A stretch of DNA of 64,000 bases. Source: an uncultured Sedimentitalea sp. Its GTDB lineage: Bacteria; Pseudomonadota; Alphaproteobacteria; Rhodobacterales; Rhodobacteraceae. Within the stretch, counting starts at the first letter, position 1. Each line of letters opens with the position of its first letter. The notes beneath the pieces are model-generated. The model was not told the origin of the DNA and ran no database searches. It was given only the letters and a program-made list of their open reading frames with translations. The position numbers were made by a program, and so were the translations under genes. Positions 28,879 to 38,126 of this stretch are shown here, piece by piece. The DNA lies in assembly GCA_947504115.1 (NCBI GenBank), contig CANNGH010000003.1, positions 62,001-126,000 on the forward strand, read 5' to 3'.

Positions 28879-29463
28879 TCATGCCTCGGGCAACTCGTCG
28901 GACGGGATCACGCCAAAAAACTGCCCTGACGACCACAGGCCGAACCAGCCGTCGTGATGTGCGCCCAGATCAACCAGCCGGTAGAAACTCTTGCGGTCGA
29001 TCAGCGCCTCCAGTCCGGCCCGGATCATCACGTATGGCGACGGCTCGCCATCCGCGTCACGCTCGACCCGAATGGGGTGCTCCGGCCCGGCTTTCGCCTC
29101 GTCGCCCAGATTGGTTGAAAACGTCAGCACCTGATCGCGCCCGTCTCCCTTGGCCGTGAAATCCACCGCCACAAAGGGCGCATCATCGACGGAGATCCCC
29201 ACCTTCTCGACAGGCGTGACGAGATAATATTTGCCATCCTCTTTCTTGAGAATCGTCGAGAACAGCCGCACCATCTCGGGCCGCCCGATCGGCGTGCCCA
29301 GATAGAACCACGTGCCATCCCGCGCGATGCGCATGTCCAGATCGCCGCAGAACGGCGGATCCCACAAATGCACCGGCGGCAGGCCCCTGGTTTCCTTGCT
29401 TGCGGCCTTCGCGGCGGCTGCGATGCCTTCGGCCGATGCGGTAACGGTCATTTGTCCGCTCAT
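28879..29463 (-). CDS. DUF1285 domain protein
   Basis: A soluble protein of about 194 residues with PPVHLWDPPFCGDLDMRIA, GTWFYLGTPIGR and a Trp/Gly-rich C-terminus (DGWFGLWSSGQFFGV). Two DUF1285 barrels are suggested, but the function is not known. It is often found beside the MoxR-DUF58-DUF4159 cluster, and here it is divergent from moxR with 67 bases between. Start uncertain: ATG at 29463 (13 bases after GAAGGG) or at 29475, which overlaps that ribosome site. Confidence 0.8.
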   Translation of the reverse strand: MSGQMTVTASAEGIAAAAKAASKETRGLPPVHLWDPPFCGDLDMRIARDGTWFYLGTPIGRPEMVRLFSTILKKEDGKYYLVTPVEKVGISVDDAPFVAVDFTAKGDGRDQVLTFSTNLGDEAKAGPEHPIRVERDADGEPSPYVMIRAGLEALIDRKSFYRLVDLGAHHDGWFGLWSSGQFFGVIPSDELPEA

Positions 29464-29530
29464 TGCTTTTGCCATTCCCTTCCGACGCGATAGAGTCACC
29501 TGAACATATATGCCCGGCGAAAGGAAAGTC

Positions 29531-30538
29531 ATGTCCGATCATAGCGAACTGCTGGCGGAAATCGAGGCGCTGGAAGACCGGATCGCCCGCGCCCGCGCCT
29601 CGATCACCCGGCGTTTCATCGGTCAGGACCGGGTGGTGGACCTGACACTGGCGACGCTGCTTTGCGGCGGGCACGGGTTGCTGATCGGCCTGCCGGGGCT
29701 GGGCAAGACGCGGCTCATCGAAACCCTGTCGGTGGTGATGGGGCTGCACGGCAACCGCATCCAGTTCACGCCCGATTTGATGCCCGCCGATATTCTCGGC
29801 TCCGAGGTGCTGGATACCGCCGACGATGGACGGCGGCATTTCCGTTTCGTGCCGGGGCCGATCTTTTGCCAGCTTCTGATGGCGGACGAGATCAACCGCG
29901 CCAGCCCGCGCACGCAATCCGCCCTGTTGCAGGCGATGCAGGAACACACTGTCACCGTCGCGGGCGAAGACCGCAAACTGGACGCGCCATTCCACGTTCT
30001 GGCGACCCAGAACCCCATCGAACAGGAGGGCACATACCCCCTGCCCGAGGCGCAGTTGGACCGGTTCCTGATACAGATCGACGTCACCTACCCCGACCGC
30101 GACACCGAGCGTGACATCCTGATCGCAACCACCGGCGTCACCGACGATCGGGCCGAACAGGTGTTTACCCGCGACGAATTGCTGGCGGCACAGACCCTGT
30201 TGCGGCGGATGCCGGTCGGTGATTCGGTGGTCGAACTGATCCTCGATCTGGTGCGCGCCTTCCGCCCCGACGAACCCGAAGCCTCGGATCGCGTGCGCGA
30301 CACCGTCGCATGGGGGCCGGGACCGCGCGCGGCGCAGGCGCTGATGCTGATGGTGCGCGCCCGCGCCCTGCTGCAGGGACGGCTGGCGCCCAATCCCGAG
30401 GACGTGATCGACATGGCCCGCCCGGTCCTCAGCCACCGCATGGCGCTGAATTTCGCCGCCCGCGCCCGTGGCGACAGCCTGAGCGACCTGATCGAAACCA
30501 CCGCCGCCCGCCTGAGCCGGGCCGAGGCCGCGGCGTGA
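29531..30538 (+). CDS. MoxR-type AAA+ ATPase
   Basis: A 335-residue AAA+ ATPase of the MoxR class, which chaperone or activate VWA-domain proteins. It has Walker A GLPGLGKTRL (about 60-69), Walker B LLMADEINRA, sensor ATQNPIEQEGTYPLPEAQLD and the C-terminal lid. AAAGGA lies six bases before the ATG. In relatives it is followed directly by DUF58; here the antisense exonuclease-BRCT gene lies between, and the moxR stop is within a GTGA like the one that would normally open DUF58. Confidence 0.94.
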   Translation: MSDHSELLAEIEALEDRIARARASITRRFIGQDRVVDLTLATLLCGGHGLLIGLPGLGKTRLIETLSVVMGLHGNRIQFTPDLMPADILGSEVLDTADDGRRHFRFVPGPIFCQLLMADEINRASPRTQSALLQAMQEHTVTVAGEDRKLDAPFHVLATQNPIEQEGTYPLPEAQLDRFLIQIDVTYPDRDTERDILIATTGVTDDRAEQVFTRDELLAAQTLLRRMPVGDSVVELILDLVRAFRPDEPEASDRVRDTVAWGPGPRAAQALMLMVRARALLQGRLAPNPEDVIDMARPVLSHRMALNFAARARGDSLSDLIETTAARLSRAEAAA

Positions 30539-30539
30539 C
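30533..30539 (+). repeat. 7-base direct repeat, left copy (GCGTGAC)
   Basis: GCGTGAC at the moxR stop codon is repeated at 31582-31588 over the DUF58 GTG start. The two copies bracket the antisense exonuclease-BRCT gene exactly. Seven bases can match by chance. Confidence 0.4.
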
Positions 30540-30558
30540 CCATCCAGTCGCAGCCACC

Positions 30559-31500
30559 TTACTTGGCGATCATCGCGAGAAATTCGCTTTCCGCGATGAT
30601 CCGAAGTGCGTGGCCCTGCGCGATCAGTTCTTCGGCGCGTCTGTGTTTGGTGCTCTTGTCATGTCCCGCCAAGGTGGACAGATCCTGATCGCCGACCACC
30701 AACAGCGTGATCTTCTTCGAAAACCCGGTTCTAACGGTGATGCCCGCCTCCGCGGCCAGCGTCGCCGCCGCGGTGCGCGACATCGACAATCTGCCGGTAA
30801 AGCACGTGACATGCCCGAAAAGCGGGCCATTGCGGTTCCCATCAAGCGCCACGGATTTCTCAAAGGTGGTCTTGCCGCGCCGCCTGGGTGCAGCCAGATC
30901 GGCAAAGTTTTGGCCGGTATGCCGTTCGGCATGCAGCACCACCAGCGCAGCGGCCCTGGCGTCCTCGCCGGCATCGTGATGCCTGAAGTCCAGCCCGAGA
31001 AAGCCCTTGAGATTGCCCAGCCCATGCCCGCCATTTCCGCGCAGTTCTGGCCAGGCGCGGCGGGCGATTCCGACGCTGTCAAACCATTCCGCCTCGATCC
31101 CCGGCAGACCGTATCGCTGGCAGGCGCTGTTGATCGCGCCCCGGTCAAAACCGCTGTGCTGCACAAGAGGGTGGCGTTGCAGAAAGGCGCGCAGCGGCTG
31201 GATGATGTCCGGAAAGCGGCGCTGCCCCCGGACGGTGCGCGCGTCGATACCGTGCAGTTGCGTGTTGAAACCGGCAAACGCGGCCTCGGGATCGACGAGA
31301 ACGCTGGCGGTTTCGATGCCGCCCTGCGCGTCCACCCCGGCAAGCCCAAGCTGGCAGATGCTGGACCGGTCGCCATTCGCGGTTTCGACATCCACGGCAA
31401 CGAAGCGGTATGTTCCGTTCAGCAAGCGGGATGTGCCGGCACAATCCGCCGCCAGGGTGGCTTTTGCGCTGTCCCTGAAAAGCCCTTGAAAAAAACGCAC
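30559..31500 (-). CDS. DnaQ-like exonuclease with C-terminal BRCT domain
   Basis: A 313-residue fusion. N-terminal part: DEDDh 3'-5' exonuclease, with FVAVDVETANG (Asp37, Glu39) as Exo I, an HSGFDRGAIN region as Exo II, and HHDAGEDARAA (His then Asp five on) as Exo III. C-terminal part (about 225-313): a BRCT domain like that of NAD-dependent DNA ligase (CFTGRLSMSR, VRTGFSKKITLLVVGD). This pairing is known as an epsilon-like exonuclease and probably acts in DNA repair. It lies antisense in the middle of the moxR operon. The N-terminal 30 residues look less conserved, so the start may be internal. Confidence 0.88.
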   Translation of the reverse strand: MRFFQGLFRDSAKATLAADCAGTSRLLNGTYRFVAVDVETANGDRSSICQLGLAGVDAQGGIETASVLVDPEAAFAGFNTQLHGIDARTVRGQRRFPDIIQPLRAFLQRHPLVQHSGFDRGAINSACQRYGLPGIEAEWFDSVGIARRAWPELRGNGGHGLGNLKGFLGLDFRHHDAGEDARAAALVVLHAERHTGQNFADLAAPRRRGKTTFEKSVALDGNRNGPLFGHVTCFTGRLSMSRTAAATLAAEAGITVRTGFSKKITLLVVGDQDLSTLAGHDKSTKHRRAEELIAQGHALRIIAESEFLAMIAK

Positions 31501-31581
31501 TGTCTCGACCCTGCAAAAGTGGATGACCCCGGCCGCAATCTGCCTTCGGTTTCTTTCGGGATCAACGGTGAAAGGACTGTT

Positions 31582-31588
31582 GCGTGAC
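31582..31588 (+). repeat. 7-base direct repeat, right copy (GCGTGAC)
   Basis: Right-hand copy of the repeat at 30533-30539; it covers the GTG start of DUF58. Confidence 0.4.
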
Positions 31589-32459
31589 GCAATCCCCCAC
31601 CCTTCGCGAACGGGCCGAGGGCGAGGCGGGGCGCCTGCCGCCGCTTCTGGCGCGGGCCGAGCATCTGGCGGGAACGGTGCTGCTGGGCGAGCATGGCCGC
31701 CGCCGCGCCGGGCTGGGGGACGATTTCTGGCAATACCGCCCGGCGCAGATCGGTGACAGCCGCCGCATGATCGACCATCGCAGATCGGCGCGGGGCGATC
31801 AGCAGTTCGTGCGGGAACGGGAATGGCAGATCGCGCAGTCGGTGATGCTCTGGGTCGATCAGGGGGCGTCGATGCGATTTGCCTCGAGCGAGGCGCTGCC
31901 GACCAAATCCGACCGCGCGCGCCTGCTGGGGCTGGCCGTCGCCATCCTGTTGCTGCGCGGGGGCGAACGTGTGGGGCTCAGCGGCACCGACCTGCCGCCA
32001 AGGCGCGGCAACATCCAGATCGCGCGGCTGGCGCAGGCGCTGGCGGTGAACGCGCCGCAGGATTACGCCGTGCCCGAACACCGCGCGATGATCCCGCATG
32101 CGCAAGCGGTGTTCATCTCGGACTTTCTGGGGGACATGGACGAATTGCGCGCGGCGCTGACCAAGGCCGCCGATCGCGGCGTGCGCGGCGTGGTGTTGCA
32201 GGTGCTGGACCCCGCAGAGGAGAATTTCCCGTTCCAGGGCCGCACCATATTCGAAAGCATCGGCGGGACGCTGCGCCACGAAACGCTGAAGGCGGGCGAT
32301 CTGCGCGCGCGCTATCTGGACCGGCTGGCGCGGCGCAAGGACGATCTGGCGCAATTGACCCGCGTCACCGGCTGGCAGATGGGGCTGCATCACACCGGCG
32401 ACAGTGCGCAATCGGCACTGCTGTGGCTCTATCGCGCGCTGGATCGGGGGCTGGCATGA
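31584..32459 (+). CDS. DUF58 domain protein of the MoxR cluster
   Basis: A 291-residue DUF58 protein; the conserved RPAQIGDSRRMIDHRRSARGDQ (core region) and RGVRGVVLQVLDPAEENFPF are clear. DUF58 contains a VWA-like fold; the metal-site motif is VDQGASMRF (D-x-G-x-S rather than D-x-S-x-S). No membrane segment. GTG start at 31584, preceded by AAAGG. Overlaps the next gene by four bases (ATGA), and both are one operon. Confidence 0.88.
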   Translation: MTQSPTLRERAEGEAGRLPPLLARAEHLAGTVLLGEHGRRRAGLGDDFWQYRPAQIGDSRRMIDHRRSARGDQQFVREREWQIAQSVMLWVDQGASMRFASSEALPTKSDRARLLGLAVAILLLRGGERVGLSGTDLPPRRGNIQIARLAQALAVNAPQDYAVPEHRAMIPHAQAVFISDFLGDMDELRAALTKAADRGVRGVVLQVLDPAEENFPFQGRTIFESIGGTLRHETLKAGDLRARYLDRLARRKDDLAQLTRVTGWQMGLHHTGDSAQSALLWLYRALDRGLA

Positions 32460-35215
32460 CAATTCTGGGCGGCATCGGGTTCACTGCGCCCTGGCTTCTG
32501 CTGGGGCTGGCGGCGCTGCCGATCCTGTGGCTGCTGCTGCGCGCGGTGCCGCCCGCGCCGATCCGCCGCCGCTTTCCCGGTGTGGCGCTGCTGCTGGGCC
32601 TCAGCGACGACGAAAGCGTTTCCGACCGCACGCCGTGGTGGCTGTTGCTGCTGCGCATGCTGGCGGTGGCGGCGATGATCATAGGGCTGGCCGGTCCGGT
32701 GCTGAACCCGCAGACGCGCCAGCCGGGCGGCGGGCCTTTGCTGATCGTGCTCGACGCAAGCTGGGCCGGGGCGGCGCATTGGCGCGACAAGATCGACCTG
32801 CTGGAATCGCAACTGACCGAGGCCGCCCGCGCGGGCCGCCCCGTTGCCGTCCTGTCCCTGACCGCACCCGAGCCGCTGAATTTCCAGCCTGCCGATGTCT
32901 GGCGAAGCCGTCTGGCGGGGCTTGCGCCGCAGCCGTGGCAGCCAACCGGAGCGCAGATGGATACCGCATTGGCCGCGCTTGCGGATGCGAACCAGGGGTT
33001 CGACACCCATTGGCTGAGCGACGGGCTGGATTATCCGCAGCGTGCCGACGTGATGGCCGCCCTGCAGGCGCGGGGCGACCTGCGCGTGTTCCAAACCGGC
33101 ACTGCGGTTCTGGGCCTGTCGCCGGCCACGTTCGCGGACGGCGCGGTGCAATTGACCGCGCATCGCTCGCAAGACGCTGGCGCGCGCGAGGTCACGGTTC
33201 TGGCACAGGGGCGCGATCCGGGCGGCACCGCGCGCACCCTCGCCTCGGTTCCCGCGCGGTTCGCGGAGGGCGAGGCGCAGGCGCAGGCCGCACTGTCGCT
33301 GCCGTCGGAACTGCGCGCGCGCATCACCCGCTTCGAGATTCGAGGCCAGCGTTCGGCAGGGGCCACGGCACTGGCCGATGACGGACTGCGCCGGCGCGAG
33401 GTCGCGCTGATCGCCGGGCGCGAGGATCGCGAGGGGCTGGAACTGCTCTCGCCGCTGCATTTCCTGGAACAGGCGCTGGCACCCAATGCCGATGTGCTGG
33501 CCGGCGCACTGGGCGACCTGATCCCCGCCAATCCTGACGTAATCGTCCTGGCCGATGTCGCCACCCTGTCGCCGGGCGAATCGGACGCGTTGACGGAATG
33601 GGTCGAAGCAGGCGGCATGCTGCTGCGTTTCGCCGGGCCGCGCCTTGCCGCAAGCGATGTCAGCCGCGCCGACGAGGATCCGCTGATGCCGGTGCGCCTG
33701 CGCGCGGGCGGGCGCAGCGTCGGCGGCGCGATGAGCTGGGGCGAGCCCAAGACGCTGGCACCCTTCGCCGAGGATTCGCCCTTTGCCGGACTGGCGATCC
33801 CGGACGACGTCACGGTGTCGGCGCAGGTCATGGCCCAGCCCGACCCGACGCTGTCCGACCGGGTGATCGCCGCACTGGACGACGGCACGCCGCTGGTCAC
33901 GCGAAAGGAGATCGGACAGGGGCAGGTGGTGCTGTTCCACGTCACCGCCAATGCCGAATGGTCCAGCCTGCCGCTTTCCGGCCTGTTCGTCGAGATGCTG
34001 GAACGGCTGGCGGTCTCGTCTTCGGCCAAGACGCCCGATGCGACGGATCTGGAAGGCACCACATGGCGGCCGGTGCAGGTGATGGACGGGTTCGGCGCGC
34101 TCAGCGATGCCGGCGCGCTGCCCGGTGTCGCCGGGGCCGATCTGGCCGCCGCGCCGCTTGGCCCTGATCTGCGCCCCGGTCTCTATGCCAGCGAAGATCG
34201 CCGTCTGGCGCGCAACGTGCTGGACGCGGATACGGTTCTGGCCCCCGCCAACTGGCCCGCCGGCGTTCCGGTCGAGGGGCTGACGGTCGCGCCCGAACGC
34301 CCCCTGGGCGGTGCGCTGCTGGCGCTGGCGCTGGTGTTGCTGGCGGCGGATGTGATCGCTTCGCTGGCGCTGTCGGGGCGGCTGGGGCCGATGCGGCGGG
34401 CGGCTGTCGTGCTGGTGGCGGCGTTTCTGATACCACAGCCGGGACAGGCGCAGGAGAACGACAATTTCGCCGTGCGCGCCACCAGCGAACTGGTGCTGGC
34501 GCATGTGCTGACCGGCGACAAGAGACTGGACGAGATCGCCAATGCGGGCCTGATGGGCCTGTCCGACACGCTGTTCTTCCGCACCTCGGTCGAGCCCGCC
34601 CCGCCGATGGGCGTGAACCTTGAAACCGACGAACTGGCGTTCTTTCCCATGCTTTACTGGCCGATCACGTCGGAACAACCCACGCCCTCGGCGGCGGCCT
34701 ATGACAAGCTGAACGAATATCTGCGCTCGGGCGGGCTGATCCTGTTCGACACGCGCGACGCCGATATCGCCGGGTTCGGCGCGTCCAGCCCGAACGGGCG
34801 CAAGCTGCAACAACTGGCGGCACCGCTGGACATTCCGCCGCTGGAACCTTTGCCGCCGGATCACGTGCTGACCCGCAGCTTCTATCTGTTACAGGACTTT
34901 CCGGGCCGCTACACCGGACGCGATATCTGGGTCGAGGCCGCGCCGCCGGATGCCGAACGGATCGAGGGCATGCCGTTCCGCAACCTCAACGACAACGTGA
35001 CGCCGGTGGTGATCGGCGGCAATGACTGGGCGACGGCTTGGGCGATCGACGCCGACGGGCGGCCGCTTTTGCCGGTCGGGCGCGGGTTTTCCGGCGACCG
35101 TCAGCGCGAACTGGCCAACCGCTTTGGCGTCAATCTGGTGATGCATGTGCTGACCGGCAATTACAAATCCGATCAGGTCCATGTGCCGGCGCTTCTCGAC
35201 AGGCTGGGCCAATGA
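32456..35215 (+). CDS. BatA-like/DUF4159 large membrane protein
   Basis: A 919-residue protein of the MoxR/Bat cluster. The N-terminus has a membrane segment pair (about 10-30, 60-80: PWLLLGLAALPILWLLL and LLLRMLAVAAMIIGLAG) as in aerotolerance BatA proteins. A VWA-like part follows in which the metal motif is degenerate (IVLDASWAGAAHW). A central membrane segment lies near residue 620. The C-terminal DUF4159 part (about 660-919; FAVRATSELVLAHV, FFPMLYWP, GGLILFDTRDAD, LTRSFYLL) completes it. Role in envelope stress or protein complex assembly is inferred from the operon. Overlaps the next gene by four bases. Confidence 0.86.
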   Translation: MTILGGIGFTAPWLLLGLAALPILWLLLRAVPPAPIRRRFPGVALLLGLSDDESVSDRTPWWLLLLRMLAVAAMIIGLAGPVLNPQTRQPGGGPLLIVLDASWAGAAHWRDKIDLLESQLTEAARAGRPVAVLSLTAPEPLNFQPADVWRSRLAGLAPQPWQPTGAQMDTALAALADANQGFDTHWLSDGLDYPQRADVMAALQARGDLRVFQTGTAVLGLSPATFADGAVQLTAHRSQDAGAREVTVLAQGRDPGGTARTLASVPARFAEGEAQAQAALSLPSELRARITRFEIRGQRSAGATALADDGLRRREVALIAGREDREGLELLSPLHFLEQALAPNADVLAGALGDLIPANPDVIVLADVATLSPGESDALTEWVEAGGMLLRFAGPRLAASDVSRADEDPLMPVRLRAGGRSVGGAMSWGEPKTLAPFAEDSPFAGLAIPDDVTVSAQVMAQPDPTLSDRVIAALDDGTPLVTRKEIGQGQVVLFHVTANAEWSSLPLSGLFVEMLERLAVSSSAKTPDATDLEGTTWRPVQVMDGFGALSDAGALPGVAGADLAAAPLGPDLRPGLYASEDRRLARNVLDADTVLAPANWPAGVPVEGLTVAPERPLGGALLALALVLLAADVIASLALSGRLGPMRRAAVVLVAAFLIPQPGQAQENDNFAVRATSELVLAHVLTGDKRLDEIANAGLMGLSDTLFFRTSVEPAPPMGVNLETDELAFFPMLYWPITSEQPTPSAAAYDKLNEYLRSGGLILFDTRDADIAGFGASSPNGRKLQQLAAPLDIPPLEPLPPDHVLTRSFYLLQDFPGRYTGRDIWVEAAPPDAERIEGMPFRNLNDNVTPVVIGGNDWATAWAIDADGRPLLPVGRGFSGDRQRELANRFGVNLVMHVLTGNYKSDQVHVPALLDRLGQ

Positions 35216-37254
35216 CCGGGAGCGTCATCTTCGACCCGCTGATCCCGTGGCCGCTCATCGCCGCCCTGGCCGCGCTGGCGCTGGCCGGGGTAGCGCTGGC
35301 GCTGTGGCGCGGCTTGTCCGGCTGGGCGCTGCGAGCGCTGGCCGCGCTCGCCCTGCTGGGCGCGCTGGCCGGTCCGGTCTATCGCGTCGAGGACCGCAAG
35401 CCGCTTTCCGACATCGTGGTGATGGTCGAGGATGACAGCGCCAGCCAGACGCTTTCGGACCGGCCGGACCAAATGGACCAGGCCGCCGAGGCGCTGGCCG
35501 CCGAGATTGCCGCCCGTCCAAATACCGAATTGCGCCGCGTCACCGTGCCCGATGGCGAGGGCGACGCGGGCACGCAACTGATGACCGCGCTTTCCGAGGC
35601 GCTGGCCGAGGAACCGCGCGCGCGCATCGCCGGGATCATCGCGCTCAGCGACGGGCGCGTGCACGACATCGACCGCGCCCCGCCACTGCCCGCGCCCATG
35701 CACCTGCTGCTGACGGGCCGCGAAACCGATTGGGATCGCCGCCTGATCGTCACCAATGCCCCCGCCTTCGCCATCATCGGCGAACCGGTCACCCTGACCC
35801 TCAGGGTCGAGGACAGCGGCGCGGTGCCGCAGACCGCCGAAACCGCACCGCTGGAAATCTCGGTCGATGGCGGCGAGGTGCAGCGGTTCGAGATGCCCGT
35901 CGGGCGCGATATCGACCTGCCGCTGACCCTGCCCCATGGCGGGCGCAACGTGATCCAGTTCACCGTGCCCGAAGCCCAGGGCGAGATCACGACGCGCAAC
36001 AACACCGCGCTGGTGCAGATCAACGGCGTGCGCGACCGGCTGCGCGTGCTGCTGGTCTCGGGCCAGCCCCATGCGGGTGGGCGGACATGGCGCAACCTGC
36101 TGAAATCGGATTCCTCGGTTGACCTCGTACATTTCACCATCCTGCGCCCGCCCGACAAGCAGGACGGCGTGCCGGTCGATGAACTGAGCCTGATCGCCTT
36201 TCCCACGCGCGAATTGTTTCTGGAAAAGATCGACGATTTCGACCTGATCATTTTCGATCGCTACAAGCGGCGCGGCATCCTGCCGGCGTCCTATCTGGCC
36301 AATGTCGCCGATTACGTGCGCAAGGGTGGCGCGGTGCTTGTTGCTGCTGGCGCGGATTTCGCCAGCGCCGACAGTATCTGGCGCTCGCCCCTTGGCGCGG
36401 TTCTGCCCGCCGAGCCCAGCGCGCGGGTAATCGAACAGCGTTACCGCCCCGCGCTCACCGATCCGGGCCACCGCCACCCCGTCACCGCCGGCCTGCAAGG
36501 CGAGGAGACCTGGGGGCCGTGGCTGCGCCAGATCGAGGTCGAGCCGACCTCCGGCGACGTGCTGATGCAGGGGATCGAAGATCGCCCGCTGCTGATCCTT
36601 GACCGCGTGGGCGAGGGACGCGTGGCGCTGCTGGCCTCGGATCAGGCGTGGCTGTGGAACCGCGGCTACGAGGGCGGCGGGCCGCAACTGGACCTGCTGC
36701 GCCGCCTCGCCCACTGGATGATGAAAGAGCCGGAACTGGAAGAGGAAACGCTCTGGGCCGAAGCGACCGGGCAGCGCATGCGCATCGTCCGCCGCACCCT
36801 CGGCGACGAGGTCGGCGCGGTGACGGTGACGCGGCCTGATGGCGACACGCTCGACCTGCCGCTGGATCGGGTCGCGCCGGGGCGGTTTGAGGCCCGTTAT
36901 GACGGCCCGGAAATCGGGCTTTATCGTCTGAAAGAGGGCGAGCACGAAACGGTGATCGGCCTTGGCCCCGCCGCCCCGCGCGAGTTCGAGCAGACCATCG
37001 CCACGGGTGACATCATGGAACCGGTGATCGCGCCGACGCGCGGCGGCATCCTGGCGCTGGAGGACGGTTTGCCCCGCATCCGCGAGGTGCGCGCGGGCCG
37101 TCCCGCCGCCGGGCGCGGCTGGATCGGGCTGACCCCGCGCGACGCTTACGAGACGCGCGACGTCACGCAAACGCCGCTCTTGCCCGCCTGGGCCATGCTG
37201 TTGCTGGCCGCGGGTCTGATTACCGCCGGATGGCTGCGCGAGGGGCGGCGATAG
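35212..37254 (+). CDS. Membrane-anchored VWA/glutamine-amidotransferase-like protein of the MoxR cluster
   Basis: A 680-residue protein with two N-terminal membrane segments (about 10-30, 40-57), a VWA-like domain whose metal motif DDSAS (D-x-S-x-S) is intact, an extracytoplasmic beta-rich middle part, then a region resembling class I glutamine amidotransferase folds (LRVLLVSGQPHAGGR and KGGAVLVAAGADFA), and a final membrane helix (about 655-672). No catalytic Cys of an amidotransferase is seen, so it is structural at most. The last gene of the operon, it ends two bases from the convergent hydratase gene. Confidence 0.82.
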   Translation: MTGSVIFDPLIPWPLIAALAALALAGVALALWRGLSGWALRALAALALLGALAGPVYRVEDRKPLSDIVVMVEDDSASQTLSDRPDQMDQAAEALAAEIAARPNTELRRVTVPDGEGDAGTQLMTALSEALAEEPRARIAGIIALSDGRVHDIDRAPPLPAPMHLLLTGRETDWDRRLIVTNAPAFAIIGEPVTLTLRVEDSGAVPQTAETAPLEISVDGGEVQRFEMPVGRDIDLPLTLPHGGRNVIQFTVPEAQGEITTRNNTALVQINGVRDRLRVLLVSGQPHAGGRTWRNLLKSDSSVDLVHFTILRPPDKQDGVPVDELSLIAFPTRELFLEKIDDFDLIIFDRYKRRGILPASYLANVADYVRKGGAVLVAAGADFASADSIWRSPLGAVLPAEPSARVIEQRYRPALTDPGHRHPVTAGLQGEETWGPWLRQIEVEPTSGDVLMQGIEDRPLLILDRVGEGRVALLASDQAWLWNRGYEGGGPQLDLLRRLAHWMMKEPELEEETLWAEATGQRMRIVRRTLGDEVGAVTVTRPDGDTLDLPLDRVAPGRFEARYDGPEIGLYRLKEGEHETVIGLGPAAPREFEQTIATGDIMEPVIAPTRGGILALEDGLPRIREVRAGRPAAGRGWIGLTPRDAYETRDVTQTPLLPAWAMLLLAAGLITAGWLREGRR

Positions 37255-37256
37255 CG

Positions 37257-38102
37257 TCAGTCGAAGGTGACCGAAACAGACGGATCGCCCGGCAGGCCGA
37301 TATATTGCACGCTCGCCCCGCCCTTGCCCTTGGCCGGCGGCACCAGCGGACCAAACGAGCCGACCGAGACCATGTCACCCGGTTTCAGGGTCACGCCCTT
37401 GGACAGCAGCCAGATGACGGCATTGGCCGGATGGCCCAGAACCGATGCGCCCGGCACATCCGCCAGAACCTCGCCATCGGCGGCGCTCAGTTGCACCTGC
37501 ATCGCGCCCAGCGCGTCATGTGTCGCCTGCGCGTCCTCGACCGCGATTTCAGCGCCCAATACACCCTTTTTCGCGGCGACGCCCATCGCGGTCAGGGTCA
37601 CGCCGGTCACCGGCTCGCCTTCGGCATAGGCAAGGTCGGGCAGTTCGATAAAGGGATGTATGGCCGAGACATGCTGCATCACCTGCGTCGAATCGGTTGC
37701 CTCGTTGATCGCCTCGTCACCGACGACCAAGATCAGATCGGCCTCGAACAGCGGACGCGAGCCCCAATTGGCCACGGTCGCGCCGTCCTCTTCCATCATG
37801 TCACGATAAAGCACCCCCATCACCGGCTCGGTCACGCCGAACCGGTCCTGCGCGGCGTCGCTGGTCAGCCCGGCCTTGTAGCCGATGACCGGCCCCCATT
37901 TCTCGCTCAGTGCCTCGACCAGCTTGCCTTGCGTGCACAGCGCATCCTCCATGTCGCCATCGGGGACAAGCGCCGGGGTCGGCGTATTGGCGGTGAAATC
38001 GGCGACGAACTGCGCCACCGCATCGTCAGTCGCGCACTCGGCGGCGGCAAGGCTGCCTGTGCCTATCAATGCCGCCGTTATCAGGTATTGTATCGGTTTC
38101 AT
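37257..38102 (-). CDS. Fumarylacetoacetase/2-oxopent-4-enoate hydratase family protein with signal peptide
   Basis: A 281-residue protein. After a signal peptide (IQYLITAALIGTGSLAAAE) it follows the MhpD-type hydratase pattern: GYKAGLTSDAAQDRFGV, MGVLYRD, EADLILVVGDE (metal-ligand region) and GASVLGHPANAVIWL. Cytoplasmic relatives hydrate or decarboxylate enol acids from aromatic ring cleavage. An exported member is unusual, and the substrate is unknown. GGGAG lies before the ATG. Confidence 0.8.
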   Translation of the reverse strand: MKPIQYLITAALIGTGSLAAAECATDDAVAQFVADFTANTPTPALVPDGDMEDALCTQGKLVEALSEKWGPVIGYKAGLTSDAAQDRFGVTEPVMGVLYRDMMEEDGATVANWGSRPLFEADLILVVGDEAINEATDSTQVMQHVSAIHPFIELPDLAYAEGEPVTGVTLTAMGVAAKKGVLGAEIAVEDAQATHDALGAMQVQLSAADGEVLADVPGASVLGHPANAVIWLLSKGVTLKPGDMVSVGSFGPLVPPAKGKGGASVQYIGLPGDPSVSVTFD

Positions 38103-38126
38103 GTCGTCTCTCCCTTGGTTGGCATT

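Noticed and set aside
32429-34864. Very long open frame (811 codons) on the minus strand through the DUF4159 gene
   Set aside because: Gln/Arg-rich shadow frame opposite a clear protein with recognised domains; no ribosome site or homology-like pattern. High GC gives such frames by chance.
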